64,000 nucleotides of DNA. Origin: Deltaproteobacteria bacterium (GTDB lineage: Bacteria > JADJOY01). The notes below the pieces were generated by a model that was not told where the DNA came from, did no database searches, and saw only the letters and a program-made list of their open reading frames with translations. This document shows, piece after piece, positions 38,608-50,265 of this stretch; position 1 is the stretch's first letter, and each line of letters starts with the position of its first letter. Both the position numbers and the translations under genes were made by a program. The stretch covers positions 1 to 64,000 of the forward strand of contig JADJOY010000023.1 in the NCBI GenBank assembly GCA_016713535.1, read 5' to 3'.

Positions 38608-39369
38608 GTGAGCGAGCAGCAGCTCTACATGTGGGTGGTGTGGGTGTGGCTGGGTCTCGCCGCGTTCACCTTCGTTTCGCTCTTCTTCTTCACCCCCTCT
38701 TACGGCTGACACTCGCGCGGTGGGTGGGGGCCGATGATCGAGCGAACCCGAGCGTGGATCATCATGGAGTCACCGGTGGTGTTCCTGCCGCTCGCGTTCT
38801 TCCTCGTGAGCGACCGGCGCCAGCTCGTGCCGTACGGGATCTTCCTCCTGATCTGGGAGTTCCACTACGTGCACCGAACCTTCGTGTTCCCGTTCCGGTT
38901 GCGCGGCGGCCAGCCGAAGATGCCGGTCTCGATCGTGCTGAGCGCGATCGTCTTCAACGTCGGCAACGCCTACCTGCAGGCGCGCTGGATCTTCGGGCTC
39001 CGCCAACCTTACCCCGCGGACTGGCTGGGTGACCCGCGCTTCGTGATCGGGCTCGTGCTGTTCGCGACCGGCTTCGCGATCAACTACCACTCGGACGGGA
39101 TCACGCGGAATCTGCGCAAACCGGGCGAGACTGGCTACAAGATTCCGTACGGCGGGTTCTATCGCTGGGTCTCGATGCCGAACTACTTCGGCGAGCTGAT
39201 CGAGTGGACGGGTTGGGCGATCCTGACCTGGTCGCGAGGCGGCGTGGTGTTCGTGATCTGGAGCGCCGCGAACTTGGTGCCGCGCGCAATCGCCAACCAC
39301 AAGTGGTACCACGAGAAGTTTCCGGACTATCCACCCGAACGGCGCGCCATCATCCCGCGCTTGGTGTGA
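38608..39369 (+). CDS. Steroid 5-alpha-reductase family protein with in-frame TGA
   Basis: GTG 38608 opens a frame (QQLYMWVVWVWLGLAAFTFV...) that meets TGA at 38707-38709 and then continues in the same frame to 39369. The family's conserved YGRHSRGGWGP segment appears as YG-stop-HSRGGWGP, so the TGA stands where Arg is expected (CGA to TGA). Downstream are the family's membrane domain and NADPH-site segments: MESPVVFLPLAFFLV, IWEFHYVHRTFVFPF, GFYRWVSMPNYFGELIEW and HKWYHEKFPDYP. It reduces the C4-C5 double bond of 3-oxo-steroids or a related enone. Initiation at ATG 38734 would give a shortened protein of 211 residues. Confidence 0.85.
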
Positions 39370-40216
39370 TCGGCCGCGCTGGCACCGGCGCGGATCGGGC
39401 GGAGCCCTCGCTCGCCGCGAAGTGCTCGGCGAGGAGCGCGTTGATTTCCCCGGCGCGGTGGATCGGCGCGGCGTGACCGGCACCCGCGAGCTCCACGTAG
39501 CGAGCGCCCGGGATCGCGGCCGCCAGAGCACGCCCGGAGACGGGCGGCGCGATGCGGTCGAGCTCTCCGCTCAACACGAGGGTGGGGATGCTCGCGAGCT
39601 CGCGCAATCGCGAGCCCGCGTCGAAGCGCGCCATCGCGCGGAGCTGCCGCATCACGACGGGCGGCTGATCGGCGAGGTCGTGGCCGAAGAGTTCGGCCAA
39701 CGCGACCAACTCGCGCTCGAGGTCGAACGCCGCACGCGTCGCTGGCGGCGCGATCATCTCGAGGAACGCCAGCCTTCGCACGCGGCGCGGCCCGACGCGG
39801 CTCTTGATCGCGGTCCACAGCATCGATCGATCGAGCGTAGTGCCGTCGCGCCCGCGGCGGAAGCTGCAGAGCATGGCGAGACTCCTCACCCGCTGCGGTG
39901 CGACGAGCGCGAGTTGCTGCGCGATCACCCCTCCCATCGAGTGCCCCACCACGTGGGCGCGCTCGAGCCTTTCGGCGTCGAGGACCGCGAGGGCATCGGT
40001 CGCCAGCGACTCGATCGACAGCTCGCGTGGCTGGCGGCTGCTCTCGCCCAGCCCGCGGTTGTCGAAGGTGACGCAGGTGTGCCGATGAGAGATCGCCTCC
40101 ACCTGGGGGCGCCAGCCGTTGCCGATCACGCCCACGCCCTGAACCCACAGCACCGTCGGCCCCGCGCCGGTGCGCTGGTAGGCGATGCGGACGCCGTCTC
40201 GCTCGACGATCGTCAT
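39350..40216 (-). CDS. Alpha/beta hydrolase
   Basis: 288 residues from ATG 40216. The fold markers are YQRTGAGPTVLWVQGVG (oxyanion region), the nucleophile elbow GHSMGG, the acid segment LVLSGELDRIAPP and the late histidine in AGAGHAAPIHRAG, so the Ser-Asp-His triad is complete. It could be an esterase or C-C-bond hydrolase; the substrate is not fixed. It overlaps the convergent reductase gene by 20 bp and follows a metallo-beta-lactamase-fold gene on the same strand by 19 bp. Confidence 0.87.
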   Translation of the reverse strand: MTIVERDGVRIAYQRTGAGPTVLWVQGVGVIGNGWRPQVEAISHRHTCVTFDNRGLGESSRQPRELSIESLATDALAVLDAERLERAHVVGHSMGGVIAQQLALVAPQRVRSLAMLCSFRRGRDGTTLDRSMLWTAIKSRVGPRRVRRLAFLEMIAPPATRAAFDLERELVALAELFGHDLADQPPVVMRQLRAMARFDAGSRLRELASIPTLVLSGELDRIAPPVSGRALAAAIPGARYVELAGAGHAAPIHRAGEINALLAEHFAASEGSARSAPVPARPITPSAG

Positions 40217-40235
40217 GCCGTCTTCCCCACGTGCC

Positions 40236-41423
40236 CTAGCCGGCTCTCGCTCCGAAGAGCTCGAGCGGTCCCGGATCCTCGGCCAGCCGCGCCGCCAGGT
40301 AGTCTCGCGGCGGCACTTCGTCGAGGACGAACGTGATGCGCCGCGACGTCACGTCCTCGGTCAGGGTGAGGTAGCCCTCGTCCGCGAGAGCGCACAGCAT
40401 CCCGAACACGTGGCTGGGCGTGGACACCGTGTGGCTGTGAGCGTGCGGCACGAGGGGATTCAGCTCCGCCGCGGTGAAGGGCTCGCGGCGTGGCGCGCCC
40501 CCGGCGAGCAGGAATTCCTCGCGCAGGATCCGGTACAGACCGTCGAAGTAGCGCTCGGCGAAACGAACCCACGCCATCGGCTCGATCACCGCGAAGCGAC
40601 CGTGCGGCGGCAGCACGACCCGCACGTCGTGGGTCTCGAAGAGCCGCCGAATGCGCCGCACGGAAGCCAGGTAGCTCTCGAAGCCGCGCGAGTAGCCTTG
40701 GCCCATGGTGGTGAAGATCGGCACCACGAAGTCCTGTGAGCTCGGGTCCTCGGGGCGCCCCACGCAGATGATCGTGTCGCCCGGTATCGCGACGCCGCGC
40801 CGGGTGTCGAGGTACAGCACGCAGTCGTTCGAGTGACCCGGCGTCGCGAGCGCGACGAAGCCCGCCGGCAGACGGCCCTCGTCGACGAAGCGCAGCGCGC
40901 GCTTCGGCGTGCGCTCGAAGTAGTGCGCGTACGGGGCGCGCCGCGGGTGCTCGAGCATGTCGACGGCGCGCATGCTCGAGAGGTCGAGGAGCCCGAACTG
41001 GGCGCGCGACTGGAAGATCAGGAAGGTCTCGTCGAAGTACGAGGCCGCGGGCTGGGTGAGGAACCGGTAGCCCGCCGAGTGCACATGCACCGGCGAGCGC
41101 TCGCCGAGAGGGCGACCGAGGCCAGCGATCACGCCCGCCATGCCGGCGTGATCGCCGTGACAGTGGGTCACTGCCACACCATCCAGTCGCACGACGTCCC
41201 GGCGCGCCAGCGCCGCGGAGAGCTCCCCCACGATGTCGGGGCGCGCGGCTGGCGCCTCGAACAGGAGTGCGCGACCCTGGTCGCGCAACAGTACCGGGTT
41301 GACGAGCCGCGGGGACGGATAGCCGCTTGGCACCGAGAGCACCGAGACGCGGTCGCCGAGACCGAGCTCGTCGAGCGCGCGATCGTAGGGCAGCAGGGCG
41401 CGGTGGTGTTCGTCGCTGGACAC
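40236..41423 (-). CDS. Metallo-beta-lactamase-fold hydrolase
   Basis: 395 residues from ATG 41423. The metal-binding motif is HCHGDH, with further ligands in ATPGHSND and the FVVPIFTT / LPPHGRFA region. The C-terminal part (LNPLVPHAHSHTVSTPSHVFGMLCALADEGYL) looks like a winged-helix or helical extension common in the glyoxalase-II/LACTB2 branch. It probably hydrolyses thioesters, lactones or phosphodiesters. It is likely co-transcribed with the alpha/beta hydrolase downstream. Confidence 0.85.
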   Translation of the reverse strand: MSSDEHHRALLPYDRALDELGLGDRVSVLSVPSGYPSPRLVNPVLLRDQGRALLFEAPAARPDIVGELSAALARRDVVRLDGVAVTHCHGDHAGMAGVIAGLGRPLGERSPVHVHSAGYRFLTQPAASYFDETFLIFQSRAQFGLLDLSSMRAVDMLEHPRRAPYAHYFERTPKRALRFVDEGRLPAGFVALATPGHSNDCVLYLDTRRGVAIPGDTIICVGRPEDPSSQDFVVPIFTTMGQGYSRGFESYLASVRRIRRLFETHDVRVVLPPHGRFAVIEPMAWVRFAERYFDGLYRILREEFLLAGGAPRREPFTAAELNPLVPHAHSHTVSTPSHVFGMLCALADEGYLTLTEDVTSRRITFVLDEVPPRDYLAARLAEDPGPLELFGARAG

Positions 41424-41627
41424 GGCTCGGGACCCTCGCTCGCCGGCGCTCGTCCCACCGGTCCGGCGAGATGCGCGACGAAGCTACGCGATCCGACGCT
41501 CTCCGGCGAGCGCCGACGCGGGGGCGGATCGGCGACGCCCGAACTGTGCTAGGTAAGCGGATCCGACCGCCTGGCGCCCCGGATCCACCCGCCGCGTCGG
41601 CAGGCCCGGGTCGCATCCGCGCCAGCG

Positions 41628-44594
<2,967 letters not shown>

Positions 44595-44629
44595 CGAACC
44601 GGGGGGGCGACGGCGTCCGTGACGGACAC

Positions 44630-45577
44630 TCACCCGCCGCCGCGCTTCCAGCGCGTGCTGCGCTCACGTCCGCCGTTGGCCGCGCCGCCCTCGCGCTGTC
44701 GCCAGCCGCTGCGGTCGGTGCTCCAGCTGCGGCGCTCGCCCTGGCCGTTGGATTGGCTCGACCAGTCCCAGCGCCCCTCTCCGTCGCGCGCCGCCGAGCC
44801 TTCGGTCTGCGATCCCCAAGAGCGGCCATCACGGCCCTCGGCGTCTCGGTCGCGCTGCCACTCGACACCGTCCTCGGTCGCCTGCGCGGTGCCGCTCTCG
44901 CTTCGCGACCAGCTCCGGCCTTGCGCATCCTCGCCCTGACGTTCCCGGTTCCAGGTGGTGCCGTCCTCGCCGCGCTGGACGCTGCCGCCGAAGTCCGCCC
45001 CCTGACTGTGGCCGTCGGGTCCACTGCGCTCGACGGACCCGGACCAGGAAGGGTCCCCTTGCTCGTCGTGGGTCAGGTGCACGTCGCGGTCGACGGTGGC
45101 CGTCTTGCCGGATTCCGTGGTGTAAGTCTTCTCACGCGAGTAGGTGGTGGAGCCGTCCTCGTTGTGCGTGACTGTTCCGTCGCGTTCGACGGTCGCCGCG
45201 CCGCCACCGGCGGTCGTGCCGCTAGTGGTCGAGCTCCAGCTCCGACCGTCCTCGGTGCGTTGCCCCGATCCCGCCGTGGAGGATGACCAGCTCCCACCGT
45301 CGGGACCAGCTCCGGTGGTCTCTCGGTTCCAGCCTCGCTCGCCTGGCGCACCGGTGACCGAGCCCGTGCTGCTGCGGCTGGTCGCTCCGCCGTTCGGACC
45401 CACGCCGGTCCCCGAGTGGGTCCACTCCAGTCCAGCGTCACTCGGACTCACGGACGTTGCGCCGGACACGGTGCCGCCGGCCGAGGCTCCATCCTCGGCC
45501 CGCGCGACCGGCGCCGCGCCGATGATCGCGGCGAAACCGAAGACCAGCACGCCCCCCACCCTTCGCTTCGTGAGCAT
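44630..45577 (-). CDS. Secreted W/S/G/D-rich repetitive protein
   Basis: 315 residues from ATG 45577, with AGGAGC 7 nt upstream. A signal peptide (GGVLVFGFAAIIGAAPVARA) precedes a mature part that is almost entirely polar repeats carrying tryptophan at regular intervals: GLEWTHSGTG, ERGWNRETTGAGPDGGSWSS, DGRSWSSTTSG, DGTTWNRERQG, GRSWSRSESG, DGVEWQRDRD, GRSWGSQTEG and RRSWSTDRSG. The units average about 20-25 residues. There is no recognised domain. It could be a surface fibre, matrix or amyloid-like protein. Its neighbours are a c-di-GMP synthase and an exopolysaccharide transferase. Confidence 0.75.
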   Translation of the reverse strand: MLTKRRVGGVLVFGFAAIIGAAPVARAEDGASAGGTVSGATSVSPSDAGLEWTHSGTGVGPNGGATSRSSTGSVTGAPGERGWNRETTGAGPDGGSWSSSTAGSGQRTEDGRSWSSTTSGTTAGGGAATVERDGTVTHNEDGSTTYSREKTYTTESGKTATVDRDVHLTHDEQGDPSWSGSVERSGPDGHSQGADFGGSVQRGEDGTTWNRERQGEDAQGRSWSRSESGTAQATEDGVEWQRDRDAEGRDGRSWGSQTEGSAARDGEGRWDWSSQSNGQGERRSWSTDRSGWRQREGGAANGGRERSTRWKRGGG

Positions 45578-45634
45578 CGAGGTCGCTCCTTTGCAGATCG
45601 ACCGCCGCCGCAACGAGAGGCGCCCCCCGGGCGC

Positions 45635-47113
45635 TCACCATGCACCGGTTCCTCGCACGATCGCGGGCACCGTGCGAAGCAGGATCTTGAGATCCTTGAG
45701 CAAGTTCCAGTTGTCGACGTAGTCCATGTCGAGGTGCATCCAGCGCTGGAAATCGACCCGGTTGCGGCCACTCACCTGCCACGGCCCGGTGATCCCGGGC
45801 TTCATGCTGAGGCGGCGGCGTTGCCATGGCTCGTAGGCGTCCACCTCGCTCGGGATCGGCGGCCGGGGTCCCACCAGGCTCATGTGACCGAGCAGGACGT
45901 TCACGAGCTGGGGCAGCTCGTCGACCGAGGTGGCCCTCAGCACCCGTCCGAGCCGCGTCACGCGCGGGTCGTTGCGGATCTTGAAGACCGGTCCGTCCAT
46001 CTCGTTGAGCGCCTCGAGCTCGCCCCGTCGATTCTCGGCGTCGACCACCATGGTGCGGAACTTGAGCAACGTGAAGCGACGCTTGTTGAGCCCATAGCGA
46101 ATCTGGCGGAAGAACACCGGGCCGGGGCCGGTGACGCGAATCGCGGCGGCCGTGACGAGCAGGAGCGGCGCGGCCACCAGCAGGGCGGCACTCGCGACCA
46201 CGACGTCGATCAGCCGCTTCACCAGAAGCTGCCAGTAGCGAGACGGTGGGATGCCGAACGAGATGGAAGGGATCCCGTTCAGGGTCTCGAGGTAGTTGTC
46301 TCGCGTGTCGAGCGTGGGCGGCAGGAAGAACAGCCGAGCCTTCACTCCCTCCCGCGCGCACAGCGGCAACCATTCGCCGAGGCGCGCGGTCGGCAAGTCG
46401 TTCATGAGAAACGCCACCTCGTCCACGGGCCGCGACTTGAGGACGGCATCGAGGTCCTCGACAGTTCCGAGGACGTCGAGCCCCTCGCTCGCGGCGGCGG
46501 CGACGTCCGGCGCGAGACAACCCACCGCCTGGTAGCCCCGTCCGGGGTTCGCATCGATCGAGGCGATCAGCTCGCGCGCCTGGGCCCCGGCACCCACCAC
46601 CAGGACGTAGCGCTGGTTGTAGTGACGGCTCCGGATCCGGTCGAGGAGCCACTTGATCGCGACCCGCTCGAGGGAGAGCGCACACACGCCCACCGCCACG
46701 AAGGACAGGATCAAGCTGCGGCTCACGCTCGGGTCCTTGAGCGCGAAGATCGCGAAGCCCAGGATCGCCGCCACCGCGACTCCGGTGCGGAGCTGCATCC
46801 ACACCAGCGAGCCGAAGGACGCCGAGCGGTAGGAGTAGTACCCTCCGGTGACCTGAAGCACCACGACCCACCCCGCAACCGCGGCCAGCACCACCCACTG
46901 GTACTCGGCGAAGGGCAACAGCGCCGGGACGTCGGGGGCGAGGAGCTCGAGCCTCACCAGGTTCTGCGCGGCGTAGACCGCGCCGAAAACGAGGCCGAGC
47001 AGCATGGCGTCCAGCACCATGTGCACGCCGCGCAGAAGGGATTCGTGCTCTTTGATCACGGCGGGCGAGCGGCGACGGTCGAGCGAACGGGTGGGGCGCA
47101 CCCCGTCCGGCAT
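45635..47113 (-). CDS. Polyprenyl-phosphate glycosyl-1-phosphate transferase (WcaJ-type)
   Basis: 492 residues from ATG 47113; a TTG six bases upstream is possible. Four TM helices and a CoA-binding-like Rossmann segment (YVLVVGAGAQARELIASID) precede the catalytic domain. That domain has the membrane re-entrant helix (KRLIDVVVASAALLVAAPLLLV), GPVFFRQIRYGLNKRRF, LLKFRTM, DELPQLVNVLLGHMSLVGPRPP and the end block KPGITGPWQVSGRN. It moves a sugar-1-phosphate from a nucleotide sugar to undecaprenyl phosphate, the first step of exopolysaccharide repeat-unit assembly. Confidence 0.93.
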   Translation of the reverse strand: MPDGVRPTRSLDRRRSPAVIKEHESLLRGVHMVLDAMLLGLVFGAVYAAQNLVRLELLAPDVPALLPFAEYQWVVLAAVAGWVVVLQVTGGYYSYRSASFGSLVWMQLRTGVAVAAILGFAIFALKDPSVSRSLILSFVAVGVCALSLERVAIKWLLDRIRSRHYNQRYVLVVGAGAQARELIASIDANPGRGYQAVGCLAPDVAAAASEGLDVLGTVEDLDAVLKSRPVDEVAFLMNDLPTARLGEWLPLCAREGVKARLFFLPPTLDTRDNYLETLNGIPSISFGIPPSRYWQLLVKRLIDVVVASAALLVAAPLLLVTAAAIRVTGPGPVFFRQIRYGLNKRRFTLLKFRTMVVDAENRRGELEALNEMDGPVFKIRNDPRVTRLGRVLRATSVDELPQLVNVLLGHMSLVGPRPPIPSEVDAYEPWQRRRLSMKPGITGPWQVSGRNRVDFQRWMHLDMDYVDNWNLLKDLKILLRTVPAIVRGTGAW

Positions 47114-47240
47114 CCGCAAATGGCGCGGAAAACAGGGTGAAACGCAGCCACTTATACCACGGTCCGGCCTTCGCCGCCGACGAGCCGGGCGGGCCCGATC
47201 CCGCCATTGCGCAAGCGCGACGGGACCAACGCGGAACGTT

Positions 47241-47269
47241 TTGACGCGATCTTGGTGCGTTGCTAAGTT
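47241..47269 (+). promoter_or_regulatory. Candidate promoter for the LysM transglycosylase
   Basis: TTGACG (47241-47246), a 17-bp spacer, TAAGTT (47264-47269). The leader would be about 110 nt before ATG 47386. The -10 match is modest. Confidence 0.35.
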
Positions 47270-47385
47270 GCGCCGCGCAACGTCGGTGGCTCGCCGACGT
47301 CCGCACGAATCTTTCGGTGCATTCCCCGCTCCGCGCCTCTCCGATGGCGCCGCACCTCAAGGGTCCGCGGCCGAGAACGCCGTTC

Positions 47386-49338
47386 ATGAAGCGCCGCCGC
47401 ACCCGATCGCCAAGCTCCCTCGCGGGGTCGATGGCGCGGTTCATCGCCGGTGCCTTCGCGGCGTTCGCCGTCGCTTCCGCCGGGATCGCGTCCGCGCTCA
47501 CTCCGCTCGACCCGGCGAAATTCCCCACACCGCCCCAGCTCGAGCCGAATGTCCTCTTCTGGACCGACGTCTACAGCCGCCACACCAGTCATCAGGTCGT
47601 CATCCACGACAACCTGTACCTCGACATCGTCTACACCGTGCTCGATTTCTCGGACCTCGACGCGCAGGACGTTTCCAGCGTCTACAAGGCGTCGGTGCGA
47701 GACGACTCGGTGCGCAAGGCCATCCACGACTACGAGGACATCCTGCGGGATCTGGCGCAGTCGACCGGCCCGAGGGCAGCCAACCCGTCCGAACACCGCG
47801 ACGTCGAGGCGATGTTCAAGCGAGTGCCGGGTGGCGATAGCAAGTACCTGTCGGCGATCGGCCGCATCCGCGCGCAAACCGGGCTCAAGGACAAGTTCGA
47901 GGTCGCCGTGGGCCGGTCCGGACGGTACATGCCCACGCTCGAGCGGATCTTCCGCACCCGCGGGCTGCCGGTCGAGCTGAGCCGACTCCCGTTCGTCGAG
48001 TCGATGTTCCAGGATCGCGCGCGCTCGAAGGTGGGTGCCGGCGGGATCTGGCAGTTCATGCCCTCGACCGGTCGTCGATACCTGCGGATCCGCCGAGAGC
48101 TGGATGAGCGCTGGGATCCATTCGCGGCCACCGACGGCGCCGCACGGTTGCTTAGCGACAACTACGAATCGCTCGGGACCTGGCCGCTCGCGCTCACCGC
48201 CTACAACCACGGCGCGGCCGGCATGGCGCGCGCGGTCAGTCAAGTCGGAACCAGGGACCTTGGCGTGATCGTGTGGAACTACGAGTCGAGCTCGTTCGGC
48301 TTCGCGTCGCGAAACTTCTACTCCGAGTTCCTGGCAGCCGTCTCGGTCTACGAGAACCGTGCGATCTACTTCCCGAACACGCGACCGGAGCCCCCGCTCA
48401 CCTTCGACGAAGTGCTGATCGCGAAACCGACATCGATCCGCTCGCTGGCAGAGCGAACCGGTACCGACGTCGACGCTCTCGAGGACCTGAACCTCGGGCT
48501 CACCTCCGAGGTCATCGCCGGGCGTTACCCGCTTCCGGCCGGTTATCGTTTGCGCGTCCCTCCGGGCAGCGAAGGGCAATTCCGGACCGCGCTCGACTCG
48601 ATGCCGGCGATCCGAACCGCGACCGCCGCTTCTGGAGCCCGTAGCCACCGCGTGGCGCGGGGCGATACCGCTTCGTCGATCGCGGCCCGCTACAAGATCA
48701 CCACCGCCGAGTTGTTGAGTGCCAACGGTCTCAAGCCGAGCTCGCGGATCCGGTCTGGCCAGACCCTGCGGATCCCGGGCAACGGGGCGGAACCCAACCG
48801 GCTCGAGGACACCCCCAGCGCCATCGCCACGCTGACGGTGACACCGGCCCGAGAGCCAGCCAACGACGAAGTCGCTCCGCCGCGCCTCGTCGCCAAGTCC
48901 GAGAAGAGTGGCGCGCCAGCGAGGCCCAGGACGCACGTGGTCGGGTCCGGCGAGTCGCTGTCGGCGATCGCGAGCCGTTACGGCACCACGGTGAGGGCCC
49001 TGCAGGACGCGAACGGAATGACGAACCCGGCGCTCGTGAAGCCGGGCCAGACGCTACGTCTCGCGAGCGCGGGCGAGGGCGCGACCAAAGCCGTCCCGCC
49101 CCCGGCTGGTGCCCCCACCAGCTCATCCGTCCCATCGGAGCGCCGTGATAGCAACGAAAAATCGGGGAAAGACGCGACCAAGAGCCGCAAGCCGATGACC
49201 CACAAGGTGAAGCGCGGCGAGACGCTGATCGAGATCGCGGCCCGCTACGGCACTTCGGTCACTGATCTCAAGAAGGAGAACCGGCTCCGGGGTCAGGTGA
49301 TCCAGCCCGACCAACTGCTGCGCATTCCGCTCGACTGA
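47386..49338 (+). CDS. Lytic transglycosylase (MltD type) with three LysM domains
   Basis: 650 residues from ATG 47386; ATG 47344 is an alternative. A signal peptide (MARFIAGAFAAFAVASAGIASA) is followed by a transglycosylase domain. That domain has the catalytic glutamate in LPFVESMFQDRARSKVGAGGIWQFMPSTGR and the substrate segment LALTAYNHGAAGMARAV. Three LysM repeats bind glycan: HRVARGDTASSIAARYKITT, HVVGSGESLSAIASRYGTTV and HKVKRGETLIEIAARYGTSV. It cleaves murein glycan strands to 1,6-anhydro ends in the periplasm. The linkers are Pro/Ser-rich. Confidence 0.93.
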   Translation: MKRRRTRSPSSLAGSMARFIAGAFAAFAVASAGIASALTPLDPAKFPTPPQLEPNVLFWTDVYSRHTSHQVVIHDNLYLDIVYTVLDFSDLDAQDVSSVYKASVRDDSVRKAIHDYEDILRDLAQSTGPRAANPSEHRDVEAMFKRVPGGDSKYLSAIGRIRAQTGLKDKFEVAVGRSGRYMPTLERIFRTRGLPVELSRLPFVESMFQDRARSKVGAGGIWQFMPSTGRRYLRIRRELDERWDPFAATDGAARLLSDNYESLGTWPLALTAYNHGAAGMARAVSQVGTRDLGVIVWNYESSSFGFASRNFYSEFLAAVSVYENRAIYFPNTRPEPPLTFDEVLIAKPTSIRSLAERTGTDVDALEDLNLGLTSEVIAGRYPLPAGYRLRVPPGSEGQFRTALDSMPAIRTATAASGARSHRVARGDTASSIAARYKITTAELLSANGLKPSSRIRSGQTLRIPGNGAEPNRLEDTPSAIATLTVTPAREPANDEVAPPRLVAKSEKSGAPARPRTHVVGSGESLSAIASRYGTTVRALQDANGMTNPALVKPGQTLRLASAGEGATKAVPPPAGAPTSSSVPSERRDSNEKSGKDATKSRKPMTHKVKRGETLIEIAARYGTSVTDLKKENRLRGQVIQPDQLLRIPLD

Positions 49339-49436
49339 TCACGAGACGTTTTTCACACGCCCTTCGTCAACGCCAGCGCGCACCTAATGCGGTTCGTGAC
49401 GGTGTCACGGGGAACACGTGGCGCGTTCAAGCTCGC

Positions 49437-49466
49437 TTGACAGGGCTTGAAAGCGATCGGTAGCAT
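49437..49466 (+). promoter_or_regulatory. Promoter of the Fur-family gene
   Basis: TTGACA (49437-49442), an 18-bp spacer, TAGCAT (49461-49466). The predicted transcript start, about 49473, falls inside the Fur-type box that begins at 49467. Confidence 0.65.
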
Positions 49467-49481
49467 CGAAAATCATTCTCA
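49467..49481. promoter_or_regulatory. Fur-type operator overlapping the transcription start
   Basis: CGAAAATCATTCTCA; the reverse complement TGAGAATGATTTTCG matches the 7-1-7 consensus TGATAATNATTATCA at 11 of 14 informative positions. It abuts the -10 box, a position that would block transcription and suggests self-regulation by the Fur-family protein at 49532. Confidence 0.65.
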
Positions 49482-49531
49482 ACAGGAATGTTTCCTCCCG
49501 GGTATCTCGACTCGGTTACTGTGCCTGCACG

Positions 49532-49966
49532 ATGAGCTCTCTGGACTCGACAACGGCGACGCTCAGGAGACGAGGACTGCGAGTCACGCCACAGCGGGTG
49601 GCGATCCTACGCACGTTGCACGGACTGGCGAACCATCCGTCCGCCGAGGATGTGTTCCGTACGGTCCAGCGCGATTTCCCGTCGCTATCGCTGACCACCG
49701 TGTACCGTACCCTCGAGACGCTCGCGGAGCATGGCGAGGTCGAACTGGTGCACGTAGGCGGCGAGCGGGTCCGCTTCGATCACCGCACCGACCCGCACCA
49801 CCACGCCGTGTGCACCGTCTGCGGTCGGCTCGCGGACGTCGAGGAGAGTCAGCCTGGGCTCGCGGACGGCCTCTCGATCCCGTTCTTCGGCAACGAGCGC
49901 CCCCGAGGAAATGCTGTGGTCTTCTACGGTGTCTGCACGGGCTGTCGAAGCCCGGCGACCGCGTAA
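49532..49966 (+). CDS. Fur-family metalloregulator (Fur/PerR type)
   Basis: 144 residues from ATG 49532. The winged helix is LRRRGLRVTPQRVAILRTL and SLSLTTVYRTLETLAEHGEV. The dimerisation and metal region has FDHRTDPHHHAVCTVCGRLAD and a C-terminal GVCTGC, so both CxxC zinc pairs of PerR/Fur proteins are present. It is a repressor sensing iron, peroxide or another metal; which one cannot be told from sequence. A ferredoxin gene follows 59 bp later and could be a target. Confidence 0.9.
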   Translation: MSSLDSTTATLRRRGLRVTPQRVAILRTLHGLANHPSAEDVFRTVQRDFPSLSLTTVYRTLETLAEHGEVELVHVGGERVRFDHRTDPHHHAVCTVCGRLADVEESQPGLADGLSIPFFGNERPRGNAVVFYGVCTGCRSPATA

Positions 49967-50025
49967 CTCAACCGCCGGAGCGGCTTCGCCACACGCGCGC
50001 GCCGCCTCGGGACATCGAGGCTCAC

Positions 50026-50265
50026 GTGTTTCATACGATCACGGACGAATGCATCCGCTGTGACGCCTGCCCCCGGGAGTGCCCGGTCGGCGCCATCGCC
50101 TCCGGACCGCGCAAGTACGTGATACGCGACGACGCTTGCCTCGATTGCGGCGCGTGCGTGGAGGTTTGTCCGACCGATGCCATCGTCAGCAACGCAAGAA
50201 CCCGGGACGAGATCACGGATGCCTGGGGCCAAATCGAAATCCAGCACATCCAAGCCGGTGGATGA
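50026..50265 (+). CDS. 2[4Fe-4S] ferredoxin
   Basis: 79 residues from GTG 50026. Two cluster motifs are complete: CIRCDACPRECP and CLDCGACVEVCP. The C-terminal extension (ARTRDEITDAWGQIEIQHIQ) resembles YfhL-type ferredoxins. It is a cytoplasmic low-potential electron carrier that might serve the radical SAM enzymes of this region, which is inference. It overlaps the next gene's most likely start by 47 bp. Confidence 0.9.
   Translation: MFHTITDECIRCDACPRECPVGAIASGPRKYVIRDDACLDCGACVEVCPTDAIVSNARTRDEITDAWGQIEIQHIQAGG

Noticed and set aside
38707-38709. Selenocysteine at the TGA in the steroid reductase
   Set aside because: The aligned family residue is Arg, not Cys, and I saw no SECIS-like hairpin just downstream.
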